Positions 1 through 11,908 of a stretch of 64,000 bases of DNA are shown piece by piece. The DNA is from Fomitopsis serialis. Its lineage: Eukaryota > Basidiomycota > Agaricomycetes > Polyporales > Fomitopsidaceae. A program made the translations under genes and the position numbers. Numbering within the stretch: the stretch's first letter is position 1; the number at the start of each line of letters is the position of its first letter. The notes under the pieces were generated by a model, which saw only the letters and a list, made by a program, of their open reading frames with translations, ran no database searches and was not told the origin of the DNA. The stretch lies in NCBI RefSeq assembly GCF_022376445.1, contig NW_025954982.1, positions 248,001 through 312,000 on the forward strand. The letters run 5' to 3'.

Positions 1-904
1 GCGATATTGTGCGTTCGCGCTTATTACACCTCTCATCCCAATCGCCAGACGTGGCTCGCGGGAAGCGCGCTCGCAGACATCGTGATAGCCATTTCCATGA
101 CAGTCTTGGTGAGCGACTATACCAACGTACCGGTCGGAACATCAGTAATGCTGACGTCCAATAGCTTACCAAAGCGAAGACCGGAATACGGCGCTCGGAT
201 GCCATCATCGACAGACTCATTATGCTCGGCGTGGAGACAGGCACGCTTACTGGTGCGTGCGACTTCATGCTCAACGCGAAACACGCTGACTTCGTTGCAA
301 TGAAGCGGTGATTGCGACTCTCGATCTCTTGTTCTTCACCATACGGCCCGTGCGTCTTACATCGATTGCTCCGGCCTTGCTCACATAAACTGACACTCGC
401 AGAGGACATATCTTCACGCCGCGCCGTACGCCTTCTTTCTGTCCCTACTCACCGCTCTGATGCTGACTCTGGCTCCAGTGTTATGATGCTGTCGAAACTG
501 TGAGTACTGGACCCTCAACCCACCACCGTTCAATCTCCATAAACTGACTGCGTTCCAGGTATGCGAATACCCTGCTGATCAACTTCAATAATCGGGCACG
601 TACGGCGAGTCTCATGGATGGCGACGTAGTCTCTTTGGGAGCCGTCCACTCCAGCCGAAATGGTGCCAGTACAATGACAGGTGCAACGGACAGCCTGGAC
701 ATAGGACAATACCGCAAAGATGGACGTCAGACTCGCCTTTCCGCACAGGCGTCGGCACTGACCTCCGAGGCAAGTCGTCCACGTTGTCGTTGAGCACTCG
801 ACGCTAACATGGGCGTGTAGTCCACGAAGCCCGTTGGCGACGTCGTGTACCTCTCAGCCACCCCAGAACCGTCCGTCGATGATGACAATAAAGGTCAGCC
901 ATGA
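1..904 (+). CDS. DUF6534-type membrane protein, 3' part (copy A)
   Basis: The 5' end lies outside the window. Exons read on the plus strand include TWLAGSALADIVIAISMTVL (membrane segment), LTKAKTGIRRSDAIIDRLIM, a hydrophobic VIATLDLLFFTI piece and the family signature YANTLLINFNNRA near 560-595. The last intron (770-820) appears to use a GC donor (GAG|GCAAGT), and the last exon (821-904) encodes STKPVGDVVYLSATPEPS and ends in TGA. The order matches copy C at 10-12 kb exon for exon. The family is a fungal multi-span membrane protein of unknown function. The family call is firm, the internal splice sites are by eye, and the function is unknown. Confidence 0.75.
770..820 (+). other. GC-AG intron in DUF6534 copy A
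   Basis: The boundary reads GAG|GCAAGT at the 5' side and GTGTAG| at the 3' side. Removing these 51 nt joins ...ALTSE to STKPVGDV in phase. The alternative of reading through reaches a stop at 791-793 and loses a C-terminal segment that copy C shares. GC donors with this strong AG|GCAAGT context are a known minor class of U2 introns. Confidence 0.6.
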
Positions 905-1807
905 CCGACCTTCGTCTACACCGCTCTCGCTGAGTTATTCTTCTGTTAAGTGATGGTCATAGCCGAGTGAATGGGACGAACCTCCTCCGATTCAGGCAGA
1001 TGTCTGACGTATCCTCCCACTGCGGAGGTTATATGTTTCAATGTATCATTATGGGTCTTTGTAGTCATCTCGCTCTCTGAATCTGCTCTCCACACAGTGT
1101 CAGCTCGCTCGGTGTGAGGCTCTTCATTTCTGATCGGCGTTCCTATTCCCGCTGGAGTAACATGGTTGCTCAAGGCTCGGATCTCCCGGAGGTCAATGTC
1201 GTCCGACTATCCAAACTGCTATCGGTGCCGGTACAGAGCCATGTCGGGTTTCGGTTCCCTTCACTTCGACCCTATCAAACAACATGACGCGACTACAAAC
1301 CAACCTTGACAGCACGCATGCGAGGGGTGTATGGCAATCGCAATCATGCGCGCTGGGGGACACGTCAATCTCGGTCGCCGAGGATTGACGTGATCCTGTG
1401 TGTATTATTGAGAAGACAGTCAGTCTTCATCAGCCTTGCCCGCCACTGAGAACGAAAGGTCCAAACTCTAGATGAGTGGTTCGCCGTGCGCGTTACGAGC
1501 GTCGGATAGTATTAGCTGATATCATTCTGGAGTTCGGACTAGTGCCATCCAACCACCCTCATGCGCGCTCCGTGAATGTGTTCGAACAATAGGCCAGTGC
1601 TCAAACGGTATTCAATTCGCTGCAAGTAACCACACCGCTCACCGCATCTTCGGTGGGAAACGGGACTATGGCCCATGCATGCCTACATTGTGATGCGCGG
1701 ATACTCGCTGTGAATGCTTTATGGTCGTTTCCGTGTCACTACGATATTAGGTGCTGCAGACTCCTTTTCACGCATGATATGCGCAATCAGTCCACACCAT
1801 TGTTACG
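905..1807. other. Intergenic stretch, no gene recognised
   Basis: Only short, unconserved reading frames are visible. The stretch is ordinary in CpG content and holds one near-perfect hairpin (see 1361-1392). It separates two convergent genes, DUF6534 copy A and the GMC oxidoreductase. Confidence 0.5.
1361..1392. repeat. Short inverted repeat (hairpin)
   Basis: The arms CACGTCAATC (1361-1370) and GATTGACGTG (1383-1392) are perfect reverse complements, and the stem extends inward by TCGG/CCGA with one unpaired base, leaving a three-base loop (TCG). It sits between two convergent genes. No T-run follows it and fungal polymerase II does not need such terminators, so a role is not established. 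Confidence 0.5.
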
Positions 1808-3926
1808 ATTGCTATCATAAAAGTACATTCAAAGTAGACAGACAATTCATTGACCATTCACCCTCTGATGTCAAGCTGATCATGCCAAGGAGCCTAACTA
1901 CAACCCAAACTCTTTCCTGATGATGTCCACAGCTGCAAACATGACAGTTAGTGTAGAATCACAGGGATATGGCATCATTTACCTTGTTCAGCCATAGCAT
2001 AGACAATAGCTACATAAGCAAGGTGTAAGGACTACAGTGAATCAATATTTTTGAGTCAACTTACCCTGAGTATGGCTGCTGATAGGTGCAGGGACAATGG
2101 ACATATCAACAACACGTATGTTTGTTGTGCCATAGACCTGCACAAATCAGTTTCACAAATATCTGATCAATAACTTATACCAACTAACCTTGAGCTTGCT
2201 ATCTACCACACCACCATCCTGTTTGGGCAGCATTGACAGAGTACCAGAGCTGTCTGTTAAATATTACTGAGGATGGAAAAGTCATTACAAGTACAAATCT
2301 TGTTTACTCACGCCAGATTGTAGCAAGATTCTTCTGGATAGCAGCTATGTCAACCAAGTGTCAGAGATGACTTCAGGGTTCCAATCTAGCATCACAAAAA
2401 TACCCACCCTTGATCTGATCATCAGTGCTGGCATCAAGCCCTGGGTTTATCTCTTTGGAGACCACATCACAGAATGGGGCTGTCTGGACAACCTGTCTGG
2501 TGAATTTGAAGGCTTCCACCAAGATGTCCAGGTCTAGTGAGTTCTCAAAGACATGAGGGTCAATCAGTGGGATCATCTTGGGGTCTTGAGACTGTATATG
2601 CTATAAACTTGATCAGAACAGGCTGCTGTGAAATTTTTCAATTTCCACTTACAATATTCCCACTAGAGAATGGATGACTAAGGCACACTACAAGAGAAAT
2701 GTAGGGCTTCTTGGGATCTTATAAAGATTGAGCCATGTTCAAGACAAATAGATCTAGAGTTCAATGACAACTCACCAGGGCCTGAGGGTACAAAAGGTGT
2801 CACAACCACCTCAAAGTCTGGGATTTTGGCACTCTTGAGATGGTCCCCAAGCAGCTCATGCACCTTGGTGTACAACCCTTGCTGTTTAGCATTCTTGGTG
2901 AAAGCCTCTGCTGAGCTGAGAACTGTGGATTGAATGTTGTCTGGCAGTGCCTGTATAGGGACAAAGGTCATCCCAGAAATGACACTGGAGAAATCTCCAG
3001 CTGTATCTGGGCTGTGATGAAAATCAGTCAAATACACCCATAAGGCCACTGTAGCACATACAAAATCTCATTCAATCTTGGATGAAACTCAGGATTGGCC
3101 ATCAAGTTAAAACTGAAAATGTCATGTCCTTCCTTCATTTCTATAATCACATATCTAGTCATTGCCTTGGCTGTAATACATAATACACATACCTAGTGTA
3201 ATGGAAATTGTAACCTTGTCTCTGAGGTTTTCACCAACTCCTGGAAGGTCAACTTTCACAGGTATCCCTTGAGAACTCAGGATATTGTAGCTGCCAATAC
3301 CACTGAGCTCCAGTATCTGGGGTGACTTGACAGCACTGGCAACAAACATCAGTTATCATATACAGAAAACATGGTTCACATACCCTGCAGACAGTATAAC
3401 ATCCTTGTTCACATAGACATTGTACTGACTGCCATTGTGTTCAAACTGAACACCCTGAGCTGTGTGGTTGCTACCATCAAGACCTTGAGCTATGAGAAGC
3501 CTTGTGACATGGGCATCAGTCAAGACATGGAGGTTTGGTCTGTCAAGGGCTGGTAGTAGATAGGCCTGGTATTGATACCATCAGGCTTGTCCTATGGAAA
3601 TGTGCAAACACTCAACTGTTGCTGAATTGACACGATGGCCAGTTTTTGGGTCAATACAACAGGTACAAAGCCAGCTTCCACATGTCTACAATGGATTAGT
3701 CTTTGGAGCAATACTTTACATGTGGAGAACCAACTCACCTGCCCTGTAGCCTGAACATTGACTGGGTCAGATATCATGCATGAAACCAACAAATGCATCC
3801 TACCATATCTTCCACAAGAGGGGTTGCTATGCCATTATTATTCATGCTCTAGACAGGGGTTCTAGACATGATGACAATAATGCAATAGATTGGGCCAACC
3901 TTCTGGAAAGGCAACTCTGCCCCAGA
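1808..3926. other. CpG-depleted tract over the GMC oxidoreductase
   Basis: Between the CpG at 1806-1807 and the one at 3927-3928 I count only three CpG dinucleotides (2115, 2311 and 3633), and 2313-3632 (1,320 bp) contains none. Flanking DNA has several per 60 bp. The three survivors are at constrained sites: two CGT arginine codons (in NIRVV and GHRV) and one C|GT exon-donor junction. This pattern suggests long-term loss of methylated CpG under selection on the protein. The mechanism is inferred. Confidence 0.85.
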
Positions 3927-4781
3927 CGGAGTGCTTGCATATCCGAGGGGTATCGGGCCTGTTCAAACATTGATCAGTTCATTGCAGCAATGAATATCGG
4001 GCAGCCTCACCAGTAGCCTCCCCCCAAGTCCCGTGGCATCCGCAACTGGCCTATAGAGTAACATGAGCCACGCTAATGGGTAATTGAAGACCTCTGACCT
4101 CTGAATCCCCTCAAGATAGCGGCTCGTTGTTTCCCAATTCCAGCCAGTATTACCCAACCTCTCGAAAGCTGGCGCGGTATGAGCAAGCATGCCATGGGAG
4201 CGCAAGGACTATTACCATCGATATCCTCGCGTTGCGGAGTCATCCACATGAGAAAGTTCAGCCTAGAACTGCCTCCTAAGCCCTTTCCTCTGTATGCCGC
4301 ATTGATTAACATCCACGACAATCGACCAACACCACGAACCTGAACCACGGCATGACCTTGTCTCCCAAATGCTTCTGCGGCGCTGTCAAGAACGCCCAAT
4401 CATAGGCGGGTCGCATCAACTGCTGCATGAAGCCGTCGGGTTTCACTAAAGTCATTGGTGTTAGTCGCGCCGCCCGATTGTCCCGCTCGCAGATGACTCA
4501 CAAACGTTGGGGTCATCGAAGCTAGCCTTTCCTGCCTCTAACACGGCGACAGTCACATCCGGATTCTCTGACAGTCGGGATGCGACAGTAAGTCCAGCAG
4601 TCTAGGGATCGAGAAACGTCAAAGAGCGCTAAGCAAAATGCCCATATATTGCTCACACCGCCGCCTGCCCACAGAGAGTCAGTGACAACGATATTGATCT
4701 CAACTCGTAATGCGCACCAACGACGACGAAGTCAAAGCGCTGTTCCGCGATGTCACCTATGGTAGCTAGTTTCGCTTCCAT
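1898..4781 (-). CDS. GMC oxidoreductase (aryl-alcohol oxidase/choline dehydrogenase type)
   Basis: FAD-dependent flavoenzyme of the glucose-methanol-choline family, which oxidises alcohols or aldehydes; the substrate is not readable from sequence. Start at 4781 (MEAKLATIGDIAEQRFDFVVV). The dinucleotide-binding motif VVVGGGTAGL is rebuilt only if an 8-nt exon (4657-4664) is included. Next come NPDVTVAVLEAG, YDWAFLTAPQKH, the RGKGLGGSS signature, ERLGNTGWNWE, AELPFQK, IDPKTGHRVNSAT, AYLLPALDRPNLHVLTDAH, the second GMC signature SAVKSPQILELSGIG, DLPGVGENL, ENSLDLDILVEAFKFTR, the catalytic-His segment WHSSGTLSM, GGVVDSKLKVYGTTNIRVVD, SSHTQ and a C-terminus ending KEFGL. At least a dozen introns. 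No signal peptide seen, though most secreted aryl-alcohol oxidases have one. The stretch around 3800-4150 is hard to splice and may be imperfect. Two thirds of the gene lies in a CpG-free tract. Confidence 0.75.
4657..4664 (-). other. 8-nt microexon encoding part of the FAD-binding motif
   Basis: On the minus strand the sequence reads ...GGGCAG|GCGGCGGT|GTGAGC..., an acceptor, eight bases and a donor. Exon 1 (4718-4781, 64 nt) ends in GTT G. Adding these eight bases and then exon 3 (from 4601, ACT GCT GGA) gives an in-phase VVVGGGTAGL. Without it the two exons do not join in frame and the Gly-x-Gly-x-x-Gly motif is lost. The flanking introns are 53 and 55 nt, the usual size here. Confidence 0.7.
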
Positions 4782-7333
4782 GTTGCTAGTGAAAAAATGC
4801 GCAGGACGTCTGGATACTTGAATATATGAGTAGACGTGCGGCAGCTCGATGTCAAGAACGCAGGTTGAGCGATGGTCCAGGATATACTAGGTCGCCTATA
4901 CCAACGCGCTTGCGACGCCGACGGATAATCCAATTCTCTATCCAAGAAAATCACGTTCATCCTCATTGCTTCTCGTACATGGAAGGTGCGATAGAACCTA
5001 CGGGAACCTGATATCGCTGAACGTGCGTAGCGCGGAAAGTGAGCTTCTTGAACTGATTTGAATGCCTAGACTGTTGCCTCTCACAGGGTCTATTGCGTTC
5101 CGATTGTGTTCACTGGATGACATAAATATACAGACATGACATATGACTCCGGGGTTCCCGGGATGATTCCACGTCTATCGCCCGAATGCAGTCTCTGCGC
5201 ATGATAGGTAGCCTTTCCGTCGGAGCATATGGGCATCAAGATGATGAAAGAGCGACGGGACGTACCGTGATCGCACAGACATCACGCATGAACGGTGACG
5301 CTGTCCCAGGATGCGTTGCGCAATGAGATGTATTGTTCATATCCATGTCCCGTCCCTCGTTCTACCGGCGTCGATAGATCGTCTGCGGCTAGCTCAGGGT
5401 TCAGGTCAGCGCTCTTGAGATTTATAATTGAATCTTGTCTGATTCGAGATAGAGAGGGATGACACAGCTTACCCTCGAATGAGGATCCGTGCCCTCGAAT
5501 CGCCGCTGTACATGTGCATGTGGGTTAGAGCGGCCTCTTGTGACAAGGAAGCTGGGTACTTGTCTTGTCATTTGTCTGATGCGTTGCGCGACTGTACAAA
5601 TCGCCCTGCATATGTGACAAGCACTTCAGCGGCACAGTACGAATGATCTATACTGAACGGTACCGACGCACTGCATCAACTCAAGAATTAGTATCATTTC
5701 GGTCCGATCATGCGTTAATCGTTACCCCTTGAAGAAGCCTGTTTTGCTTCGAAAGATCTCCGCGCGCCGTGTATGATGAACATCGTCGGAGCATCACGAT
5801 CATGTTGAGATGAATCCGCGGTATCATAGGGTGACACGCTTTCCATTGACGACCGTGGAGGCAGTAGAGCGCACTACGGATTCGGCGTTTCTGAATGAAT
5901 TATGCCTCCTTCAGGCTTTCTGGGTCCAGATGGACGGCGCAGAGTGAGCAATGGGGCATGCGGCCTCTCGACGGCGGAAGGAACCAGCGCGGCCGCACAG
6001 ACTGCGAGAACAATCAGTTGGACGCAAGAAGTCGGGTACATACCATACGGTGCCACAATTTGTTGGATTCGCTCACAATTCGCGCACATGCTGACCGTCC
6101 TGTCGACCTTACGAGCCGGCATCGTGCTTGATCCTGAGGCCTGAGGCCTCTGAGGCGGCACCGTGACGCACACCGCGAAGCTCCGGCGAGTTTGCCTCGT
6201 CTGAGCATGTGGTTGACCGCCGGCGCCAGCCGCTGCATGGGAGGCACTGTCCGCCACGGAGAGTCGCGGAAAGTGGTGGTTGGAGATGAACATTGTGTAC
6301 ATGACGGACCGTTGTTGAAGCTAGGTCGTACAATTGAAGTAGTACTAGTTGTTACTCATAGTACCAGGAAACATGTCACTCGCTCCGACCGGTCCGGCGG
6401 GTACCCGCGTCTACAGTTGTTCTAATAGCTTCTATTACTACAGCCAGCACCACGGCGTGTCGAGGCATACAGTCTTCGGTATGTAGAGCTGAATTCTAAT
6501 CGGTATGAAAGAACGCACTTGTACATTACGCAAGGGCTACGAAGGCTGAGTTCATGATGAACAATTCGAAGGCCAAGATACATAGTTCGCGACTCGCATT
6601 GCGTCATATATTGAACGTCTGTCAATCTCCCATGCTACTTATCTGTGTGACCAACAATCGACTGAATGCGGCACCGGCTATATCGTCCGCTTTCGATGCT
6701 GATGGTAGACCACAGTCAGTACCTGACCCAACTGCGTGGACTGACCCTTGATTGCTGAGCAAAAGAGATTAACTCTTGGAATTCTCTCTGCGCACCTGGG
6801 AGTGAATGAATGGAGAATGCAGCGCGGCAACAATCTTCGTTCACAGGCCGCGACAGCGAACATTGATTTATGGATCCGGAGTCTTGCGAGTATGCGGTAC
6901 GAACGCAGTACTACCGTCGAAATCGTGTTCGTACCTGAAAGTCAATCAGCAATCGTCGGATGGCCCGAGTCGCAGCGGTTCAGGAGCTTGTGTCCGATTC
7001 TGACGTCGAAGACAGCACTTGCATCATACCTATAGGTCCGGACTTCGTGGTCCCAGCGAATCGATTCCCTGGCATCATCATCGATCAGCATGGCAGCCAT
7101 CAAGGCGTACATAGCTTCATTTCCGAGTACATTGATGCAAGCATCTGCGAGCAGCAATCCTATCCATTCCGAAGTCAATCAGTTAATGCCCATCGATCCG
7201 CATCAGAAGTCAGCGGCATGTCTGAGCATAGCTAATAATCCCCAAAACATCGCCTGTATCTGGCGTCGTGATTCCGTTGTCAGTAGGATGGCGGGAATGT
7301 GTTATTGTGAAGGCACCTACGCTGGTCCGACGC
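4782..7333. other. Gene-poor stretch, nothing recognised
   Basis: About 2.5 kb between the GMC gene start and the 3' end of DUF6534 copy B. Several overlapping short frames occur on both strands near 5870-6430 and 6750-7235, but none shows a known domain or a run of exons that join. Base composition and CpG content are ordinary. It may hold decayed sequence. Confidence 0.4.
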
Positions 7334-8913
7334 TCAATCAAAGGTTTCCTTGACACTCATCGAGCGTATTCCCAGAGCAGCCGTGCCCTGTGCTTGGGCA
7401 AAGATCATCTGGGTCCCAGTGCTGGCAGTTCCAAGTCGAGTGTTACTTGTATGGAACGGTGAGAAGAACCCCTTCGTGTTCATGCCCGGGAGTGCGCGGT
7501 TGTTGAAACTCATCAGCAGACTATTGGCATAGCTGTCATAAGCAAGTAGTCAGTGGTAAACTAAGAGGGCAATTAGCCCGACGAGACGCACATTTTCGAC
7601 GACACCAGAGCACTAACATCTTTGTGAGGTTATGAGTTTTTGCGCGGCAAAATGTGTTACGCACAAAAGCAGATGCATATTGGTTTCCTGGTCGACATAA
7701 TCACTTAGCGGAGATCATATACCGACAAGGAAAGCATACTCACCAACTCCACAATGTATAGAACGAGTTCAGCGAGGGTAAATATAGCTGTTCTCAAGTA
7801 GATTAGTTCGCAAATCAGTGAGTACGCAGCGGTGCTGACACACCGAGCAATGCTCCGGACTCCACAAGGAACGCGAGGGCACGACTGATAGGGGTGCTTC
7901 CAGTGGTTCGGCCGCTCTTGAGAAGCTAGATATGTGTAGTTAGGAGGCACGGATGTCCTGCGGTAATGGGATGACACACATGAACGGTCATGGTGATTGA
8001 GACGATGAAATTGGCCAGTAAAGCACAGGCCAGCCAAGCCTTCGTACGGAAATTAGCTTGAACGGTATCACGCAAATGAAGGCGGATACCTCGATGAAAG
8101 CTGCAATACGGTGCTCCAGAACAACCGATTGTAGCAGCTTCGTCTATAAGAGAATCTACTCAATACTGCTGCTCGTAATATGGGTACATTCATCCACACA
8201 TACCTTGACCCCACTCGTTATGGCAAGTGCCAGTTGAGCGAAAGAAATCTTCACTCGAACGGCGTTAACCGAGCAACTATGAACACAGCTAGTATGTGGA
8301 GTTGACTTACAATGACGATTGGCACAGTCATGAGAAGATGCTGTTCGATCTTCCATATACGCCATGCGTAGAAACTCTGTACGACAGCAGCCATGATACC
8401 GCCCATGACGAAGATGCTGAACCACATATTGCTCAGCATCACTAGGACGTCAGGATCTCCGTAGTTATACACCCAGTAGTGGAATATGTCGCCCACGAGC
8501 AGGCATGCTTGAACCGTCTCGTAGACGAACACACCATACACTAAGTAGTAATGTCAACGGCAACGCAAAATCACAGCTACTAGCTGCTAGACTCACCGAG
8601 GACCTTGAATCGCAGCGGATCGGACGTGTATCGCGCGTTGTAGATGTCTATCAAATGGTCAACATGGAAATCAACCCGGCGCGAGTACCGACTCACATGT
8701 TTGCACCAGCAATATGCCTTCTAGGCCCCAATTGAGATGGATCCCGAGTATCTGTGAACGAGGCTCTAGACCACTGCAAACAGCAGAGCACGTACGGGTA
8801 AAATACTTACGATAGGAGCAGACCTATACATTCGGGGTGAGGATGCTATGAGACTTAGCTTGAGCATACGTGACCGCAAATACGCACAGCAGACGTATCT
8901 CCGTTGGGTCCAT
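7334..8913 (-). CDS. DUF6534-type membrane protein (copy B)
   Basis: A complete minus-strand model. The start at 8913 gives MDPTEIRLL, joined by short introns to SAPI, ILGIHLNWGLEGILLVQTY, IYNARYTSDPLRFKVL, then a large exon VYGVFVYETVQACLL...FVMGGIMAAVVQSFYAWRIW (8541 downwards), SFAQLALAITSGVK, AWLACALLANFIVSITMTVH, LLKSGRTTGSTPISRALAFL, AIFTLAELVLYIVEL and SYANSLLMSFNNRA, ending near 7334. Seven membrane segments are predicted by eye. The N-terminus parallels copy C (MSTSVNLLSGPELVGSLLN). Function unknown. It lies head-to-head with copy C across about 1.2 kb. Confidence 0.75.
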
Positions 8914-10092
8914 GACTTCAATGGGGACTTGGAGGGAAGTGAGGAATGTTCAGCACAAGACGAAGCTTGTTATGTGCAGTTATGACAGGACCACAACGCG
9001 GGGAGTGTTCTGGCCCGGGCTGTACTTCCTACGTCCTATCGTGGCGACCAGTGATCCGAGATTGCAGAATTTTGGGTTGATACCAGTTTGTTTAGGATTT
9101 GCGTCGCAACGATTGATTTGTGTGTCAGAGAAATCTTCCATGAGCGGGTCACGACAATCGCACAGCCAAACCGTGGTCAGAGCACTCCTCTTTCAATACT
9201 TGATTGACATGTGAACAAGACATCGCTGCCCTAAGCTTCGGAGAAGACCTCAGCTTGAACGATGCTAAACAGACGCTTCGAATTCACAAGGATGAGAGTT
9301 TCAATCACGTATACGTACAACATAGAACCATACCTTCTCGAAGGCCGTAGCATCGGACATTAATCGGTATGTAGAGACACCGCCTCGGATGCGCTGCCTT
9401 CATAGTAAGTTACAGTAGCCACGTATACAGTAGTCACGTACCTCCGTGCTGGAGTGGGAAAGAGAGCACCGGGCAGCTGGGGCGTTCGAAAAGTCGAGCA
9501 TGAGAGCGTCGCGCTGGGTCTTGAGAAACGTCAATGAAAAGGTGACACTGACAGCTGATACCAGACATCCGGCCGCCGGCTGTTCATGAGTACAAACCCT
9601 TACAAAAGTATGTATAATCGCCTTGTAAGGCCGATCACTGGCAGAAGCCTGAGGCCTGATGAATCGATGAACGTTTGAAGTGTGAACCAAGTTCGTCCTT
9701 CGAGCGCTCAGCGCTCAACGTTCTTGAACTTTGCCACGGCCAGCGCATCGCCATCCGGAACTTGTCCGGAACACTGGCACTGCCAGTGGCTCACAGATGT
9801 GTCAAAGGAGTCGACATCTCTTGATCCTCCCCATCGATGCGAAGTACACACGAGCTATGTACGCTTTGTTAGCATGCGCTCAGCGCACTCAGATAGGCTC
9901 CCAGGGGCAGTACCGTCGTGCTTCGGATACAACTGAACAATCAGTGCGGTCCCAGCTGAGCTAGGCGTTCAAGTTCTTTAGCATTCGCATTCGCATCCGT
10001 CTAGGTCTCAAGCTCAAGCCCCGCTGCATTACTTAGGACTTCCACGACGCGGGTCGTGCCAATTATACTCCACTCGTCGCGTTGCAATTGGA
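8914..10092. other. Intergenic between divergent DUF6534 genes
   Basis: About 1.2 kb with no recognised gene. A minus-strand frame at 9400-9690 contains a stretch reading TQRDALMLDFSNAPAARCSL that looks protein-like, but it matched nothing I know and no second exon could be joined. The promoters of copies B and C should lie here. Confidence 0.35.
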
Positions 10093-11908
10093 GATGTCTA
10101 CTAGCGTCAACCTGCTGTAAGTGCAGTCGATGACCTTTGTCTACTGAATCAAACCCACTCATTGGCTATCTTTTGGCTAGTTCGGGTCCCGAGGTAACAT
10201 CGCTCGGTGTTAGCGTCATGTTCTGTATTGAAGCCTGTTTTCCAGCTCGTCGGTTCGTTATTAAACTACGGATTGCAAGGCGTCCTCATCGCCCAAGTTT
10301 GTGAGCCAGAAGTCACCGAGCCAACGTCCCGGTTAACTGCTCACGGACTTATTGTCTACAGATATATACCATGTCTGCTTCCCAAACGATCCACTCTCCT
10401 TGAAAGCCTTCGGTTCGTACCCAATCTGCGCGTTACTCTCGAGTTTCGATGCGCTGATTCAATCTCTGCAGTCTATGGCGTCTGCATCTTTGAACTCGTG
10501 CAGACTGCTTTATGTTCCGTCGACAGCTTTCACGTATACGTTTGGGGCTATGGCGACCAAGTTGACAATCTGCTCAGCTTCTACAATGGCTGGTTTACGA
10601 TTTGCGTCATGGCTGGCCTCGTGTCAGCTGCGGTGCAATCGTTCTTTGCGTGGAGAATCTTGATGATGTCGCGTTACCGCTGGCTGTGCGCTTTCATTGT
10701 CACGGTGCGTACTACTGCAGATTCGAGCGACGTTAATCTAAAGGTAGCATACGCACATAGATCTCCCTCACCCAAATGTCTGCAGCCATAGTAAGCGGCG
10801 TGAAGGTTCGGTTTTCTGCTCTATTCCCATTGAAATCAGCGACTCATGGACTCATCAGATGAAAGCATTGACCACGGATGAAGACGAGGCAGTCATCATT
10901 CCATATATTGACGTGAATTCCGAATCGAGACCTGTCCCGGTCTCATCTGACATGACCATTAGACGTGGCTTGCGGGGAGCGCACTCACAGATAGTGTTAT
11001 TGCTATCTCGATGACCCTCTTGGTGAGTGTTCATGTCGGTTTTTGGAAGCTTCCTGGCCTTGACACAGAGATACCGAAGCTTACCAGGGCCAAGACTGGG
11101 ATTCGAAGATCGGACGCGATTATTGACCGACTCATCGCGCTCGGTATCGAGACAGGCACTTTCACGGGTATGTACGACGTTACTTTATGTATGACAGGGC
11201 TCTGACAGTCTTACAACGAAGCGGTGGTTGCCATCCTCGATCTCCTATTCTTCACTATAAAGCCCGTGAGTGTTATGTCAATCGGTACTACGCCGTCGAT
11301 ACTCACTCGCACTACAGAGAACATATCTTCACAGTACCCCGTACGTCCTGCCCGACATCTTCATGACCCCAATACTTAATTTGATATCAGCGTTCTGGTA
11401 CTATCTAAGCTGTGAGTACACGACCCCATTATGAACCCTTCCGTGAACTTACTGGGAGACGCGACAGATATTCTAACACCTTGCTCATCAATTTCAACAA
11501 TCGAGCACGGACGGCGAGTCTCGTGGACGGCAATGTGATGTCGATGCAGGGCATCCAGAGGAGCGACAACACTGCCAGTACGCTTGCCGGGGCCTCACAT
11601 GGTACGGACTTCGGGATCAAACGTAAATTCGAACGAGTTCTGGCCATGCAACCGTCGACTTCGAGGACCGAGGCAAGCGTTATATGCTAGTTTTGAGGAG
11701 CGAGTTACGCTGATGCAGAAGAGCCGTTTAGTCCGTGAAGCCTACGGAGAGTGTCATCTGTTTTGCGCCTTCCCCAGAGACACTCGGTGGCGACAAAGGT
11801 CAGTGGTGTATGGTTCAATGTATTCCCTTCGTCGGTATTGATCAACGGTGCGTGTGTAGTGGCTCGGATCGCCACAACAGACTCGGAGTGAGCGACGCCG
11901 ACTCGTAA
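10093..11908 (+). CDS. DUF6534-type membrane protein (copy C)
   Basis: The most complete of the three copies. The start ATG at 10093 gives MSTSVNLL, spliced to SGPE, LVGSLLNYGLQGVLIAQV (exon ending 10300) and, across a GTGAGC donor, YIYHVCFPNDPLSLKAF, then VYGVCIFELVQTALCS...GLVSAAVQSFFAWRILMM (10472-10704). Then ISLTQMSAAIVSGVK, MKALTTDEDEAVIIPYID, TWLAGSALTDSVIAISMTLL, LTRAKTGIRRSDAIIDRLIA, AVVAILDLLFFTIKP, VLVLSKL, YSNTLLINFNNRA and a hydrophilic tail. The last intron (11673-11731) seems to use a GC donor. The order and phases agree with the family. A multi-span membrane protein of unknown role. Closest in this window to copy A, so probably a local duplicate. Confidence 0.8.
11673..11731 (+). 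other. GC-AG intron in DUF6534 copy C
   Basis: ACCGAG|GCAAGC at the donor and CGTTTAG| at the acceptor; removal joins ...STSRTE to SVKPTESV in phase 0. It is the positional equivalent of the GC-AG intron of copy A (770-820), so the unusual donor is conserved between the paralogs. Confidence 0.6.

Noticed and set aside
3566..3616. In-frame TGA in the GMC gene, at first taken as a CpG-decay nonsense mutation
   Set aside because: The 51-nt segment starts GTTGAG and ends CCAG; removing it joins VNSAT to AYLLPALDRPN in phase, exactly the family sequence, so the TGA is intronic.
5874..6430. Cluster of overlapping short frames on both strands
   Set aside because: No frame continues through splice sites and no domain is recognisable; it looks like chance openness.
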